A DNA stretch of 64,000 bases from Streptomyces cyaneofuscatus (lineage in GTDB: Bacteria; Actinomycetota; Actinomycetes; Streptomycetales; Streptomycetaceae). The stretch spans positions 1 to 64,000 of the forward strand of contig NZ_JOEM01000006.1 of assembly GCF_000718135.1 (NCBI RefSeq), given 5' to 3'. The position numbers and the translations under genes were made by a program. Positions 32,586 to 43,006 of the stretch are shown in pieces. A model generated the notes under the pieces. That model was not told the origin of the DNA, ran no database searches, and was given only the letters and a program-made list of their open reading frames with translations. How positions within the stretch are numbered: the stretch's first letter is position 1; every line of letters begins with the position of its first letter.

Positions 32586-33218
32586 ATGGCCTTCATCGTT
32601 CCGCCGCCCCGATCGTCACCCGATGCCGGTCCCGGCCGTGCCGGTCCGGGGCCGGGCCCCGAGGCTCCGGGTCCCGCCGCTCTCGCCCGGTGGTACGAGC
32701 AGAGGCTCGGCTGGGCGACCGAGGGGCGCGCTCCGGTGCGGCTGCTCACCGGGATCCGCTTCGACGTACTGGAACTTCCCGCCGAGGCCGGTCACGCCCT
32801 GCTGCGCCGCCCGGTGCGGACCGGGCCGGTGCTGCTGAGCGGTGGACGGGTGGGGCTGCTGGTCGCCGCGGGCGGCGCCGATGAGCTGCCGGGGCTGCTC
32901 GACTGGCTGGAGTGGGGCCCGATCGCTCTCGATCTGACCGCCGTGGGGGCGGGGGGCCGGATCACGGCTCCGTCACCCCGGGGTGGTGGTGCGGGCTCGC
33001 CGGGGGCCGCCGTATGGCTGCGGCCCCCCGAACCGAGGCATGGGCCCGGGCCGGCGCTTCCCGCTCTCGCGGGCTTCGGGAGCAGCGGTGGGGATGCCCC
33101 CGATCTCGTACGCCTGGTGGACGCCGCGGCGACGGAATGCCATCGGGTCCGGTTGTCGCGTGCCCGGGCCGGGCTGCGTAAGGGCAGTCCGGCAGATCAG
33201 CCGTTGGCCTTCTCGTAA
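32586..33218 (+). CDS. Small bifunctional primase/polymerase-like protein
   Basis: The 210-residue protein has a Pro/Gly-rich N-terminus. The central domain, with WATEGRAPVRLLTGIRFDVLELPAEAG ending near residue 70 and LLSGGRVGLLVAAGGADELPGLLDWLEWG, resembles the short prim-pol N-terminal-like proteins common in Streptomyces. Catalytic acidic residues of true prim-pols are not evident, so polymerase activity is doubtful. Its last 22 bp overlap the lsr2 gene on the opposite strand. Confidence 0.7.
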   Translation: MAFIVPPPRSSPDAGPGRAGPGPGPEAPGPAALARWYEQRLGWATEGRAPVRLLTGIRFDVLELPAEAGHALLRRPVRTGPVLLSGGRVGLLVAAGGADELPGLLDWLEWGPIALDLTAVGAGGRITAPSPRGGGAGSPGAAVWLRPPEPRHGPGPALPALAGFGSSGGDAPDLVRLVDAAATECHRVRLSRARAGLRKGSPADQPLAFS

Positions 33219-33532
33219 GCCTCACGGATCTCGGCGGGAACGCGGCCACGGTCATTCACGTTGTGGCCGTTCTCCCGGGCCCACCGGCGGATTTCCGCGG
33301 TGTCCTTGTTGCCACCGGCCACGGCGCGGCCCTTGCCACGACCCGTCGCGGCACGGCCACCGGTGCGGCGGCCACCCTTGGTGTAGGGCTCGAGAAGGCC
33401 GCGAAGCTTGTCCGCATTGGCCGTGGTGAGGTCGATCTCGTACGTCTTGCCGTCGAGCGCGAACGTCACGGTCTCGTCCGCCTCGACACCGTCGAGGTCA
33501 TCGACAAGAAGGACCTGAACCTTCTGTGCCAC
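33197..33532 (-). CDS. lsr2: Nucleoid-associated xenogeneic silencer Lsr2
   Basis: The 111-residue protein has an N-terminal dimerisation domain (AQKVQVLLVDDLDGVEADET ...) and a C-terminal AT-hook-like DNA-binding domain with WARENGHNVNDRGRVPAEI and the RGR minor-groove motif. It bridges AT-rich DNA and silences horizontally acquired genes and specialised metabolism. The GTG at 33532 follows AAAGGAAA and yields the normal family length; an upstream ATG at 33547 would add five residues. It is convergent with the prim-pol-like gene. Confidence 0.95.
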   Translation of the reverse strand: MAQKVQVLLVDDLDGVEADETVTFALDGKTYEIDLTTANADKLRGLLEPYTKGGRRTGGRAATGRGKGRAVAGGNKDTAEIRRWARENGHNVNDRGRVPAEIREAYEKANG

Positions 33533-33686
33533 GGGATTTCCTTTCATCGAAAATGGAGTACGCGGAAAGGAAACCGCTTTTCTCGGGAAAACACAAACCC
33601 CCGGGAGAGGTTCAGGAGCGCGAGAACACGGGAAACGTGCGCGATTCGGACATAGGGATGCACGGCTTCCGCGCATCATCCGCGCA

Positions 33687-34256
33687 TCACAGGTGCAGAA
33701 GCATCCGGCTGTTGCCCAAGGTGTTCGGCTTCACCCGTTCGAGACCGAGGAACTCGGCGACACCCTCGTCGTAGGAACGCAGCAGCTCACTGTAGACATC
33801 GGTGTCGACCGGAGTCTCTCCGATCTCGACGAACCCGTGCTTCGCGAAGAAGTCCACTTCGAAGGTGAGGCAGAAAACCCTGCGCACCCCGAGCCAGCGG
33901 GCGGTCTGCAGAAGCTTCTCCAACACGTGATGCCCCACCCCCGCGCCCTTGATGCGGGGGTCGACGGCGAGAGTCCGGACTTCCGCGAGGTCTTCCCACA
34001 TCACATGGAGAGCGCCGCAGCCGATGACCCGGGCGTCCTCGTCGCGTTCCGCGACCCAGAACTCCTGGATGTCCTCATAAAGGGTGACGGTTGCTTTGTC
34101 GAGCAGGATGCCGCCGGACACGTACCCGTCGAGGAGCCGTCGTACGGATGACACATCACTCGTCCTGGCCCGGCGGACGGTGATGGCGGGCTTATTTACC
34201 GACGGGTCGGTATGAAAGTCGGTATCCGGTTCGGTTTGCGGCTGCTCTGGGGACAT
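33687..34256 (-). CDS. argA: Amino-acid (glutamate) N-acetyltransferase, short actinobacterial type
   Basis: The 189-residue GNAT protein closely resembles, from memory, the stand-alone N-acetylglutamate synthase of mycobacteria. Matching segments include VTLYEDIQEFWVAE, VIGCGALHVMWEDLAEVRTLAVD, GVGHHVLEKLLQTA, VDFFAKHGFVEI and VKPNTLGNSRMLL. It would make N-acetylglutamate to prime arginine synthesis. It starts 9 bp after the BlaI-type gene stop, so they probably share a transcript. Confidence 0.88.
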   Translation of the reverse strand: MSPEQPQTEPDTDFHTDPSVNKPAITVRRARTSDVSSVRRLLDGYVSGGILLDKATVTLYEDIQEFWVAERDEDARVIGCGALHVMWEDLAEVRTLAVDPRIKGAGVGHHVLEKLLQTARWLGVRRVFCLTFEVDFFAKHGFVEIGETPVDTDVYSELLRSYDEGVAEFLGLERVKPNTLGNSRMLLHL

Positions 34257-34265
34257 GCCCTGACG

Positions 34266-34784
34266 CTATCGCCCGCCCCCGGGCTCCGTGCCATCGGCCG
34301 GGGCGGAGCCTTCGGCGGCTGTGGCGGTCGGTTCCGGCGGGCCGTCCTCCGGATTGGCCGGCGGGCCACCTGCCGGATTGCCGGCCGGGCCGCTCAGCGG
34401 ATTGTCCGCGGAGTTGTCCACCGGGTTCGGGGAAACCATGCGAACAGCGTCCTGAAGTGCTTCGCGCTGCTCCGGCGACATCATGCCGAAGAACGCGACA
34501 AGGGCGGCTGCGGGGTTGTCGCTCTGCGACCAGGCTTCGTTCATCAGTGCGGCCGAGTAGGCGGCCCTGGTGGAGACGGCCGTATATCGATATGCCCGGC
34601 CGTCGACTTCCCTGCGGACCCAGCCCTTCTGATGGAGATTGTCCATTACCGTCATCACCGTCGTGTAGGCGATGGACCGTTCCTGCTGGAGGTCCTCAAG
34701 GACTTCCCGCACCGTGACCGGACGGTTCCATTGCCAGACGCGGGTCATCACGGCGTCTTCCAGCTCTCCCAATTGGCGGGGCAC
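34266..34784 (-). CDS. BlaI/MecI/CopY-family transcriptional regulator
   Basis: The 172-residue protein has a winged helix (RQLGELEDAVMTRVWQW, VREVLEDLQQERSIAYTTVMTVMDNL) and an oligomerisation region typical of BlaI repressors. The C-terminus is a Pro/Gly/Asn-rich tail (GPAGNPAGGPPANPEDGPPEP) not found in classic BlaI. The GTG start at 34784 is preceded by TAAAGT 6 bp upstream, so the mRNA may be leaderless. CACTAAAGTG at the -10 could be part of an operator. No BlaR1-type sensor protease is adjacent. Confidence 0.88.
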   Translation of the reverse strand: MPRQLGELEDAVMTRVWQWNRPVTVREVLEDLQQERSIAYTTVMTVMDNLHQKGWVRREVDGRAYRYTAVSTRAAYSAALMNEAWSQSDNPAAALVAFFGMMSPEQREALQDAVRMVSPNPVDNSADNPLSGPAGNPAGGPPANPEDGPPEPTATAAEGSAPADGTEPGGGR

Positions 34785-34896
34785 AGGATCACTTTAGTGC
34801 CAGATGTCCTGAATGACTGGTTATTTACAGAGCCAAAAGAGCGCACGGCTCTCATGAGCCGTGCGCTCCAGGGGTGCGAGGGGGCGGACCGTGCGG

Positions 34897-35076
34897 TCAG
34901 GCATTCTCCGGACGAGCGGTCTGCTTTACGGATTCCGCGCGGGCGATCGCGGCGTCGACGGCCTCGTCCTCCTTGGCCTTGTTCGGACCGCCCTGGCTCT
35001 TGACGATCGTCACGACCAGGCCGATGAAGAAGACGGCCATCACCACGGGGGGAACGAGCGCGGATACGTAGTCCAT
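34897..35076 (-). CDS. Small single-pass membrane protein
   Basis: The 59-residue protein has one transmembrane segment (SALVPPVVMAVFFIGLVVTI) and a charged cytoplasmic tail (KEDEAVDAAIARAESVK). TACTCT lies 7 bp before the ATG at 35076, suggesting a leaderless mRNA. The family is conserved in Streptomyces as far as I recall, but its function is unknown. Confidence 0.75.
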   Translation of the reverse strand: MDYVSALVPPVVMAVFFIGLVVTIVKSQGGPNKAKEDEAVDAAIARAESVKQTARPENA

Positions 35077-35168
35077 GCCGTCCAGAGTAGCGAGCCCCGC
35101 ACGACGGGACGCGGCGCCCTCCCGTGTCTTCGGGAGGACGCCGCGTCCGGGGGTGCGATGCGGCCGGG

Positions 35169-35792
35169 TCAGCCCGCGGCTCGCTCCTCCTCCGACGGAG
35201 GCGGGGTGGGGCGGCGCCGGGGCGGGAAGACCTCGGACGGCTTGGGCGCCGGGCGGGAGCCGGGGGCCGGTGAGCGGCCCGGTACGGGGGCGGCCGGGGC
35301 CTTGGGGCGGTCCGGCTCCCGGTCGGCCGCCCGGCCGCCGGGGAGGGCGAGCAGGCGGCTGCGGGGGCCGGGGGCCGACAAGGCGGCGGAGCGGCCGGCG
35401 AGCCGGGCACGTACGGAGCGCTCGGCGAGGATCTGGCAGCGCTCCAGGAGGGCCGCCGCGAGCGGCTTCCCGCGCAGGGCGCGCAGGGCCGCCAGATCGT
35501 CCGGGCGGGGGTCGTAACCGGCCGCCAGGGCGTCCTGGAGGAGCTCCAGGTAGCCGGTGACGGAGCCGGGGAGGGCGGCGCGGTAGCGGGCGAGGTCGGC
35601 CAGGAGAAACGCTCGCAGCCGGCCCGCCTCCCCGACCGCCTCGTCCACGGAGCCCGCGAGCCGCAGGCAGTCCTGGACATCCTCGTCGGACAGGGGCATG
35701 GGGTGGAGGGCGATGGCAAGGGCACGTCGGAGCACCCGCAGCTCGTCCGCGCTGAACGCCATGCCGCCTCGTGAACCGTAGGGCGTGGGCAT
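35169..35792 (-). CDS. Conserved hypothetical protein with Pro/Arg-rich tail
   Basis: The 207-residue protein has a helical N-terminal domain (about 10-135): SADELRVLRRALAIALHP, SDEDVQDCLRLAGSVDEAV and YRAALPGSVTGYLELL. A disordered Pro/Arg-rich C-terminus follows. No membrane segment or catalytic motif is seen. TATTGT lies 6 bp before the ATG, another possible leaderless start. I do not recognise the family. Confidence 0.7.
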   Translation of the reverse strand: MPTPYGSRGGMAFSADELRVLRRALAIALHPMPLSDEDVQDCLRLAGSVDEAVGEAGRLRAFLLADLARYRAALPGSVTGYLELLQDALAAGYDPRPDDLAALRALRGKPLAAALLERCQILAERSVRARLAGRSAALSAPGPRSRLLALPGGRAADREPDRPKAPAAPVPGRSPAPGSRPAPKPSEVFPPRRRPTPPPSEEERAAG

Positions 35793-35924
35793 GACGCGAC
35801 AATACGTGCTAAATGGACAAAATCCGTTTAACTGGTCGTCGGTGGCGCGGCGCGCCAGGACGGCACGTCGGACCCCGCTCCCGGCCGTTCCCGCAGGTGC
35901 GCCGGGCTCCTGCGGGCCCGCCCC

Positions 35925-36722
35925 CTACGACCGGGACACGTTCCGCTCGTAGACCAGGCGCAGTCCGATGAGCGTCAGCCACGGCTCGTGCTCGTCGATG
36001 ACGGAGGACTCCCCCAACACCATCGGAGCAAGGCCGCCGGTCGCGATGACCGTGACGTCGTCCGGGTCGGCGGTCAGCTCCTTCTTCATCCGGGCCACCA
36101 CCCCGTCGACCTGGCCCGCGAAGCCGTAGACGATGCCGGACTGCATGGCCTCGACGGTGTTCTTGCCGATCACGCTGCGCGGCCGGGCCAGCTCGATCTT
36201 GCGGAGCTGGGCGCCCTTGACGCCGAGCGCCTCGACGGAGATCTCGATGCCGGGGGCGATGACCCCGCCCGCGTACTCCCCGCGTGCGGAGACCGCGTCG
36301 AAGGTGGTGGCGGTGCCGAAGTCGACGACGATCGCCGGGCCCCCGTACAGCTCGACGGCGGCGACCGCGTTGATGATGCGGTCCGCGCCGACCTCCTTGG
36401 GGTTGTCCATCAGGACCGGGACGCCGGTCTTGACGCCGGGCTCCACCAGGACGGCGGGCACGTCACCGTAGTAGCGGCGGGTGACCTCGCGCAGCTCGTG
36501 CAGGACCGAGGGGACGGTCGCGCAGATCGCGATGCCCTCGATGCCGTCGCCCAGCTCCATGCCGAGCAGCGGGTGCATGCCCATCAGACCCTGGAGCAGG
36601 ACCGCCAGCTCGTCCGCGGTGCGGCGGGCGTCGGTGGAGATCCGCCAGTGCTCGACGATCTCCTCGCCGTCGAAGAGGCCGAGGACCGTGTGCGTGTTGC
36701 CGACGTCGATGGTGAGCAGCAT
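35925..36722 (-). CDS. coaX: Type III pantothenate kinase
   Basis: The 265-residue enzyme phosphorylates pantothenate, the first committed step of CoA synthesis. ASKHA-fold motifs are present: TIDVGNTHTVLGLFDG at the N-terminus, KEVGADRIINAVAAVE, VVDFGTATTFDAVS and GLAPMVLGES. The ATG overlaps the nadC stop by one base (TGATG). With panC upstream the cluster unites NAD and CoA precursor synthesis. Confidence 0.96.
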   Translation of the reverse strand: MLLTIDVGNTHTVLGLFDGEEIVEHWRISTDARRTADELAVLLQGLMGMHPLLGMELGDGIEGIAICATVPSVLHELREVTRRYYGDVPAVLVEPGVKTGVPVLMDNPKEVGADRIINAVAAVELYGGPAIVVDFGTATTFDAVSARGEYAGGVIAPGIEISVEALGVKGAQLRKIELARPRSVIGKNTVEAMQSGIVYGFAGQVDGVVARMKKELTADPDDVTVIATGGLAPMVLGESSVIDEHEPWLTLIGLRLVYERNVSRS

Positions 36723-37780
36723 CAGGCGTCGGCCCCGTCGGTGTCGGCGGCGGCCGCGTCGCGGAAGTCCAGGCCGATGTCGAGGATCGGCGAGGAGTGG
36801 GTGAGCGCGCCGACGGCCAGGTAGTCCACGCCGGCGTCCGCGTAGGCGCGGGCCGAGTCGAGGGTGAGGCGGCCGGAGGATTCGAGGATCGCGCGGCCGT
36901 CGACCAGGGCCACCGCCTCGGCGGTCTCGGCCGGGGTGAAGTTGTCCAGCAGGATCAGGTCGACGCCCGCGTCCAGCACCTCGCGGACCTGCTCCAGCGT
37001 GTCGACCTCCACCTCGATGGGCAGGTCGGGGAACTCGGCGCGGACCCGCTTGAACGCCTCCGCCACCCCGCCCGCCGCGATGACGTGGTTGTCCTTGACC
37101 AGGGCCGCGTCGGAGAGCGACATCCGGTGGTTGACGCCGCCGCCGCACCGTACGGCGTACTTCTCCAGCGCGCGCAGCCCCGCCGTCGTCTTGCGGGTGT
37201 CGCGGACCTGGGCCCTGGAGCCCTCCAGCACGTCCGCCCAGGCGCGGGTGGCCGTCGCGATGCCGGAGAGGCGGCAGAGCAGGTTCAGCGCGCTGCGCTC
37301 GCCGGTCAGCAGGTCGCGGGTGCGGGTGGTGACGGTGAGCAGCTTCTGGCCGGGGGCGACCCGCTCGCCGTCCTCGACGTGCCGCTCGACCTCGAACTCC
37401 TCGGTGCAGACGATCGACAGGACCGCCTCGGCGACCCGGAGACCGGCCACGACCCCCGCCTCGCGCGCGGTGAAGTCACCGGTGATCACGGCGTCCTCGG
37501 GGACGGTCGCCACGGTCGTGACGTCCACCCCGCCGTCCAGGTCCTCCTCGATCGCCACATGGGCGACGTCCTCGACCTGTACGGGGTCGAGCCCCGCCTC
37601 GGCCAGGAGCAGGGCGAGCGCGGGGTCGAGACCGCACTCCAGGGCGTCGGGGTCGAAGCCGTCACCGCAGCCGCAGTCGTCGCCGCAGCCCCCGGAGGGC
37701 GCGGCGGATGCGGGCGCGCCGACCCGGATCAGCGGTACGTCCACGGGTGTGGGGCGCGGATTCTCTTCGGGGGTGGACAC
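36722..37780 (-). CDS. nadC: Nicotinate-nucleotide pyrophosphorylase (quinolinate phosphoribosyltransferase)
   Basis: The 352-residue enzyme converts quinolinate and PRPP to nicotinate mononucleotide. Core motifs are RDTRKTTAGLRALEKYAVRCGGGVNHR, LSDAALVKDNH, IEVEVDTLEQ and LDNFTPAETAEAV. Compared with the usual 280 or so residues it has an N-terminal extension of about 60, with a Cys cluster GGCGDDCGCGDG (about 31-42) that could bind a metal. The GTG start at 37780 has GAGGAG 8 bp upstream. Confidence 0.94.
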   Translation of the reverse strand: MSTPEENPRPTPVDVPLIRVGAPASAAPSGGCGDDCGCGDGFDPDALECGLDPALALLLAEAGLDPVQVEDVAHVAIEEDLDGGVDVTTVATVPEDAVITGDFTAREAGVVAGLRVAEAVLSIVCTEEFEVERHVEDGERVAPGQKLLTVTTRTRDLLTGERSALNLLCRLSGIATATRAWADVLEGSRAQVRDTRKTTAGLRALEKYAVRCGGGVNHRMSLSDAALVKDNHVIAAGGVAEAFKRVRAEFPDLPIEVEVDTLEQVREVLDAGVDLILLDNFTPAETAEAVALVDGRAILESSGRLTLDSARAYADAGVDYLAVGALTHSSPILDIGLDFRDAAAADTDGADA

Positions 37781-37848
37781 GGTTGCGGCTCCTCGGGGCG
37801 TGGCGGGTGGTGCGGGTGCGGCTCGCGCCGCTGCTGTCAGCAGTCTGG

Positions 37849-39543
37849 TCAATCCGCCGCGCGTACGGGCGGGAATGCGGCGGTCTCCGTACGGTGGACG
37901 ACCGGGGTGCGGTCGGGGGCGATACGGACGACCAGGTGGCGGCGCCAGTGGGCGTCGTCGCGGTCGGGCCGGTCCTCGCGCCAGTGACAGCCGCGGGTCT
38001 CCTCGCGCTCCCGGGCGGCGGCGACCAGGACGCGGGAGACCAGCAGCAGGTTGGTGACCTCCCAGGCGTCGACCCCGGGGACCGCGTCCTTCGGGTCGGC
38101 GGCGTCCACGTCGGCGGCGGCGCTGCGGTGCAGGGCCTCCAGCTCCTCGGCCGCGGCGGCCAGGGACGCGGCGGAGCGGAGGACTCCGGCGCCCCGGGTC
38201 ATGATGCGCTGGATCGCCGTACGGGTCTCGGGGGCGAGCAGCGGGACGGGGGCGTCGCCGCCCTCGCTCGCGGCCTCGGCCGGTTCGGTGCGGGGTGGAC
38301 GGGTCCCGGCGATGTCGGCGGCGATGCGCTCGGCGAAGACCAGGCCCTCCAGGAGGGAGTTCGACGCCAGCCGGTTGGCGCCGTGCACCCCCGTACAGGC
38401 GACCTCGCCGCAGGCGTACAGACCGGGGACGGTCGTACGGCCGCGCAGGTCGGTGCGGATGCCGCCGGAGGCGTAGTGCGCGGCCGGGGCGACCGGGATG
38501 GGCTCGGTGACCGGGTCGATGGAGTGGGCGCGGCAGGCGGCCAGGATGGTGGGGAAGCGCTGCTCCCACATCTGGGCGCCGAAGTGCCGGGCGTCCAGAT
38601 ACATGTGCTCGGTGCCGTGCTCGTGCATCTGGCGGGTGATGGCCTTGGCGACGATGTCGCGCGGGGCCAGCTCGGCCAGCTCGTGCTGCCCCAGCATGAA
38701 GCGGGTGCCGGTCGCGTCGACGAGATGGGCGCCCTCACCCCGTACCGCCTCGGAGACCAGCGGCTGCTGGCCCTCGGAGTCGGCGCCCAGGAAGAGGACG
38801 GTCGGGTGGAACTGGACGAACTCCAGGTCCGAGACCTCCGCCCCGGCCCGCAGCGCCAGCGCCACACCGTCGCCGGTGGAGACCGAGGGGTTGGTGGTGG
38901 CGGAGAAGACCTGGCCCATGCCGCCGGTCGCGAGGACGACCGAGGGGGCCCGGACCGCGCCGACGCCGTCGTGCTGGCCCTCGCCCATGACGTGGAGCGA
39001 GACCCCCGCCGTACGGCCTTCGGCGTCGGTGAGGAGGTCCAGGACGAGCGCGTTCTCGATGGTGTGCAGGGCGGCCTCGCGGACCGCTTCGACCAGGGCC
39101 CGGGAGATCTCGGCGCCGGTCGCGTCGCCGCCCGCGTGGGCGATGCGGCGGCGGTGGTGGCCGCCCTCGCGGGTGAGCGCTATGTCGCCGCTGTCGGTGG
39201 TGTCGAAGGTGGCGCCGGTGGTGATCAGGCGGCGTACGGCGTCGGGGCCCTCGGTGACCAGGGTCCGGACGGCCCCCTCGTCGCAGAGGCCCGCTCCCGC
39301 GACGAGCGTGTCGTCGAGGTGCTGCTCGGGGGTGTCGCCCTCGCCGAGGGCGGCGGCGATGCCGCCCTGGGCCCAGCGGGTCGAGCCGTCGTCGAGCCGG
39401 GCCTTGGTGACGACCACGGTGTCCAGGCCGGCCGCCGCGCAGCGCAGGGCGGTGGTGAGACCGGCGACCCCGGAGCCGACCACCACGACGTCCGCGTCGA
39501 TGGCCCAGCCGGGGGCGGGGGCGGTCAGCCGTATTCCGGTCAC
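37849..39543 (-). CDS. nadB: L-aspartate oxidase
   Basis: The 564-residue FAD enzyme oxidises aspartate to iminoaspartate, the first step of de novo NAD synthesis. It has the FAD loop [57 protein letters not shown], and [20 protein letters not shown] with [12 protein letters not shown]. The GTG start overlaps the panC stop as GTGA. nadA is not in the window. Confidence 0.95.
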   Translation of the reverse strand: MTGIRLTAPAPGWAIDADVVVVGSGVAGLTTALRCAAAGLDTVVVTKARLDDGSTRWAQGGIAAALGEGDTPEQHLDDTLVAGAGLCDEGAVRTLVTEGPDAVRRLITTGATFDTTDSGDIALTREGGHHRRRIAHAGGDATGAEISRALVEAVREAALHTIENALVLDLLTDAEGRTAGVSLHVMGEGQHDGVGAVRAPSVVLATGGMGQVFSATTNPSVSTGDGVALALRAGAEVSDLEFVQFHPTVLFLGADSEGQQPLVSEAVRGEGAHLVDATGTRFMLGQHELAELAPRDIVAKAITRQMHEHGTEHMYLDARHFGAQMWEQRFPTILAACRAHSIDPVTEPIPVAPAAHYASGGIRTDLRGRTTVPGLYACGEVACTGVHGANRLASNSLLEGLVFAERIAADIAGTRPPRTEPAEAASEGGDAPVPLLAPETRTAIQRIMTRGAGVLRSAASLAAAAEELEALHRSAAADVDAADPKDAVPGVDAWEVTNLLLVSRVLVAAAREREETRGCHWREDRPDRDDAHWRRHLVVRIAPDRTPVVHRTETAAFPPVRAAD

Positions 39544-40622
39544 GTCAGGGCTCCGAAGGTGAGGGGGATGTTGTCGATGAGGCGGGTCTCCCCGACCCGG
39601 GCGGCGACGGCGAGGATCGCCTCCCCGCTCTCGCGGTCGTCGGGGATCTCGGTGAAGTCCGCCGGGTCGACCAGGGCCAGGTAGTCCAGGACGAGCGGGT
39701 GCCGGTCCCGGGCGGCGGCCTCTTCCAGGATCGCGCGCGCGGTGGCCCGTACGGCGGCGGGCGCCCCGTTCGGCCGGGCCAGCGCCACGGCCTGGGCGTC
39801 GGCGGCGGCCCGGGCCTCGCCGAGCTTGTTGAGCCCGGCGGCCCGGTCGCCGCCGGGGGCGGTGGCCTTGGCGCGCTCGTGCAGGGCCTGCTGGGCGGCG
39901 AGGCGGTCCTGCGCCGCGAACAGGGCGCGGGGCAGGGCGAGGGCGGTGTGCCGCTCCTGCGGGGACAGGAACCGGTTGCGGCTGGAGAGCGCGAGGCCGT
40001 CGGGGTCGCGGACGGTGGGGACGCCGGTGATCCGGACGCCGAAGTTCAGGTCGCGGACCATGCGGGTGATCAGGGCGAGCTGCTGGGCGTCCTTCTGCCC
40101 GTAGAACGCCTCGTCCGGGCGGGTGAGGTGGAGGAGCTTGGCGACGACGGTGAGCATGCCGTCGAAGTGGCCGGGGCGGGAGGCCCCTTCGAGCCGCTCG
40201 CCCATGGGGCCCGCGGTGATGCGGACCTGGGGCTCGCCGCCGGGGTAGACCTCGTCCACGCCGGGGGCGAAGACCGCGTCGGCGCCGGCGGCCGCGGCGG
40301 TCTCCAGGTCGGCGTCCAGGGTGCGCGGGTAGCGGTCGAGGTCGGCGGCCTCGCCGAACTGGAGCGGGTTCACGAAGACGGTGACCACCACCTGGCCGTT
40401 CGGGCCCGCTGCCTCGCGAGCCGTACGGATCAGGGTGGCGTGGCCCTCGTGGAGGGCGCCCATGGTCATGACGACGGCCCGCTCGGCCCCGGCGGGGCGC
40501 GGGAGCGCGTCCAGCTCGGCGGCGGTGCGGAGGAGGGCGGGGGCGGTGGGGGCGGTGCCCTGGGGGGTGGTGCCCTGGGGGTCGGTGTTTCCGTTGTTTC
40601 CCGTACGGCTGCTGGTGGTCAT
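39540..40622 (-). CDS. panC: Pantothenate synthetase
   Basis: The 360-residue enzyme joins pantoate and beta-alanine. It has the HIGH-type motif [72 protein letters not shown] and [10 protein letters not shown]. The first 30 residues or so are low-complexity and there is an Ala-rich insertion near residues 260-285, making it longer than the usual 280-310. The ATG overlaps the upstream stop as ATGA. Confidence 0.95.
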   Translation of the reverse strand: MTTSSRTGNNGNTDPQGTTPQGTAPTAPALLRTAAELDALPRPAGAERAVVMTMGALHEGHATLIRTAREAAGPNGQVVVTVFVNPLQFGEAADLDRYPRTLDADLETAAAAGADAVFAPGVDEVYPGGEPQVRITAGPMGERLEGASRPGHFDGMLTVVAKLLHLTRPDEAFYGQKDAQQLALITRMVRDLNFGVRITGVPTVRDPDGLALSSRNRFLSPQERHTALALPRALFAAQDRLAAQQALHERAKATAPGGDRAAGLNKLGEARAAADAQAVALARPNGAPAAVRATARAILEEAAARDRHPLVLDYLALVDPADFTEIPDDRESGEAILAVAARVGETRLIDNIPLTFGALT

Positions 40623-41569
40623 CGGGTCTCCCCCGGTCCCGGGCCGCCCGGGCGGCTCTCCTGGTCGGCCAGGGCGACGAGCAGGTCCTCCGCCAGCTCC
40701 GGCTTGAGCAGGCCGTGGGCCAGGGCCCGGTCGGCCGTGGCGCGGGCCATCGCGAGGTAGCCGCCGACCATCTGGGGGGCGTGCGCGCGCAGCTCGCCCA
40801 CATGGGCGGCGACCGTGCCCGCGTCGCCCCGGGCCACCGGGCCGGTCAGCGCGGCGTCGCCGGAGCGCAGGGCGTTGTCCAGGGCGGCGCCGAGGAGCGG
40901 GCCGAGCATCCGGTCCGGGGCGGTGACCCCGGCCTTGGCCAGCAGCTCCATCGACTCGGCGACCAGGGTGACCAGGTGGTTCGCGCCGAGGGCCAGGGCC
41001 GCGTGGTAGAGCGGGCGGGACTCCTCGGCGATCCACTCCGGCTCGCCGCCCATCTCGATGACCAGCGCCTCGGCGGCCAGCCGCAGCTCCTCGGGGGCGG
41101 TGACCCCGAACGAGCAGCCCGCGAGCCGCTGGACGTCGACGGAGGACCCGGTGAACGTCATCGCCGGGTGCAGCGCGAGCGGCAGGGCCCCGGCCCGCAG
41201 CGCGGGGTCCAGGACCCGGGCCCCGTACCGCCCGGAGGTGTGGACGAGGAGCTGTCCCGGCCGTACGGCACCGGTCTCGGCGAGCCCCTCGACCAGGCCC
41301 GGGAGCGCGTCGTCGGGGACGGTCAGCAGCACCAGCTCGGCGCGGGCGAGGACCTCGGCGGGCGTCACCACGGGGACGTCGGGCAGCAGGGTGGCCGCGC
41401 GGCGCCGGGACGCGTCGGAGACGCCCGAGACGGCCACCGGGCGGTGACCGGCGAGCTGGAGCGCGGCGGCGAGTGCGGGGCCGACGCGGCCCGCTCCCAC
41501 GACACCGACGGTGAGGCGGGCGGGGCGGTCCCTCGCGTCGAGGGGTTCCTTCGGAACTGTCGTATTCAC
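40619..41569 (-). CDS. Rossmann-fold DUF2520 oxidoreductase-like protein
   Basis: The 316-residue protein has an NAD(P)-binding N-terminus ([22 protein letters not shown]) and a helical C-terminal DUF2520 domain with [19 protein letters not shown] and [19 protein letters not shown]. The reaction is unknown. Its place directly before panC, with an ATGA overlap, suggests a role in the pantothenate route, perhaps pantoate supply or repair. The GTG at 41569 is the chosen start. Confidence 0.88.
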   Translation of the reverse strand: MNTTVPKEPLDARDRPARLTVGVVGAGRVGPALAAALQLAGHRPVAVSGVSDASRRRAATLLPDVPVVTPAEVLARAELVLLTVPDDALPGLVEGLAETGAVRPGQLLVHTSGRYGARVLDPALRAGALPLALHPAMTFTGSSVDVQRLAGCSFGVTAPEELRLAAEALVIEMGGEPEWIAEESRPLYHAALALGANHLVTLVAESMELLAKAGVTAPDRMLGPLLGAALDNALRSGDAALTGPVARGDAGTVAAHVGELRAHAPQMVGGYLAMARATADRALAHGLLKPELAEDLLVALADQESRPGGPGPGETR

Positions 41570-41749
41570 GCGGCGATGGCCTTCCGTTCCAGTCCGCGGG
41601 GGGTACCGGACGATTTCTCTGCATGCTACGCCAGCGTTTCGACGAAGCCCGCTCGCCGCCCACAGCCTGTGGATAACTCTGCGGAACGGGCGGGAATCGT
41701 GGGGGAATCGTAGGGGCGTGCCGTCCGTCGTCCGGGGGATGATCGTCCC

Positions 41750-42937
41750 ATGACAGCCATGGATGAGCAGCAGCAGCGGCGGCGCCGACTGGCCGCCTGG
41801 CGGGGATCCCACCGGGTGCTGGCCCGCCGGTCCACGGACGGCACGGTGGCAGAGGGGCTGGCGGCGCTGGCGGCCGGGGTCGGGGCCGGTTCCAGCACTG
41901 GGGCCGGTTCCGGTTTCGTACACGATCCGGATGACGCGGTGGATGTGTACGGGGGCGGGGTCGTCGCCGATCTGGAGCGGCGGGTGGCCGGGCTGCTGGG
42001 GACGGAGGCGGCGGCGTTCTTCCCGACCGGGACCATGGCCCAGCAGGTCGCGCTGCGGTGCTGGGCGGGGCGTACGGGAAACGCCACGGTGGCGCTGCAT
42101 CCGCTGGCCCACCCGGAGCTGCACGAGGAGGGGTCGCTGGGGGCGGTGAGCGGGCTGCGGACGGTGCACCTGACGTCGGCGGCCCGGATGCCGAGCGCGG
42201 AGGAGGTACGGGACCACCCGGAGCCGTTCGGGACGCTGATGCTGGAGCTGCCGCTGCGGGACGCCGGGTTCGTGCTGCCCACCTGGGACGAGCTGGAGGC
42301 CGTCGTGGCGGCGGCCCGGGAGCGGGACGCGGTGGTGCACCTGGACGGGGCGCGGCTCTGGGAGTGCGAGCCGCACTTCGGGCAGGGCCTTCAGGAGATC
42401 GCGGCACTCGCGGACAGTGTGTACGTGTCCTTCTACAAGTCGCTGGACGGGCTGTCGGGGGCGGTGCTCGCGGGTCCTGACGTGCTGGTGGAGGAGGCGC
42501 GGGTGTGGCGCCACCGGTACGGGGGCCAGCTCTTCCAGCAGTACCCGGCGGCGCTCTCCGCGCTGATCGGGCTGGAGAAGGAGCTGCCCCGGCTGCCGTC
42601 GTACGTGGCCCACGCGAAGGTGGTCGCCGGGGCGATGGCGGAGGGGTTCGCGGCGGCGGGGGTGCCGTGGTTCCGGGTGCATCCGGAACCGCCGCACACG
42701 CACCAGTTCCAGGTGTGGCTGCCGTACGACGCCGAGGTGCTGGACGAGGCGTCGCTGCGGCAGGCGGAGGAGACGGGGGTGACGTTGTTCCGGCGGTGGG
42801 GTGCGGGGGCCGCCGGGGCGGCCGGGTTGCCGCCGGGGGTTTCGGTGACCGAGGTGACGGTGGCGGGGGCCGGGCTTGGGTGGTCGGCGGAGGATGTGCG
42901 GGAGGCGGTGGGGGTGTTCGTGGGGCTGCTGGAGTAG
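41750..42937 (+). CDS. PLP-dependent beta-eliminating lyase / threonine aldolase-like protein
   Basis: The 395-residue protein resembles the low-specificity threonine aldolase family. It has [35 protein letters not shown], the PLP ring-Asp region [10 protein letters not shown], and the Schiff-base lysine in [16 protein letters not shown]. It would cleave a 3-hydroxy amino acid to glycine and an aldehyde. It diverges from the pantothenate operon; no partner gene follows. Confidence 0.88.
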   Translation: MTAMDEQQQRRRRLAAWRGSHRVLARRSTDGTVAEGLAALAAGVGAGSSTGAGSGFVHDPDDAVDVYGGGVVADLERRVAGLLGTEAAAFFPTGTMAQQVALRCWAGRTGNATVALHPLAHPELHEEGSLGAVSGLRTVHLTSAARMPSAEEVRDHPEPFGTLMLELPLRDAGFVLPTWDELEAVVAAARERDAVVHLDGARLWECEPHFGQGLQEIAALADSVYVSFYKSLDGLSGAVLAGPDVLVEEARVWRHRYGGQLFQQYPAALSALIGLEKELPRLPSYVAHAKVVAGAMAEGFAAAGVPWFRVHPEPPHTHQFQVWLPYDAEVLDEASLRQAEETGVTLFRRWGAGAAGAAGLPPGVSVTEVTVAGAGLGWSAEDVREAVGVFVGLLE

Positions 42938-43006
42938 CTCCTGGAGCAGGGGCCTTGTGGAGGGGCTTGTTGAGGGCCTTGTTGAGGGGCCGGCCCCTGG
43001 CCTCGG

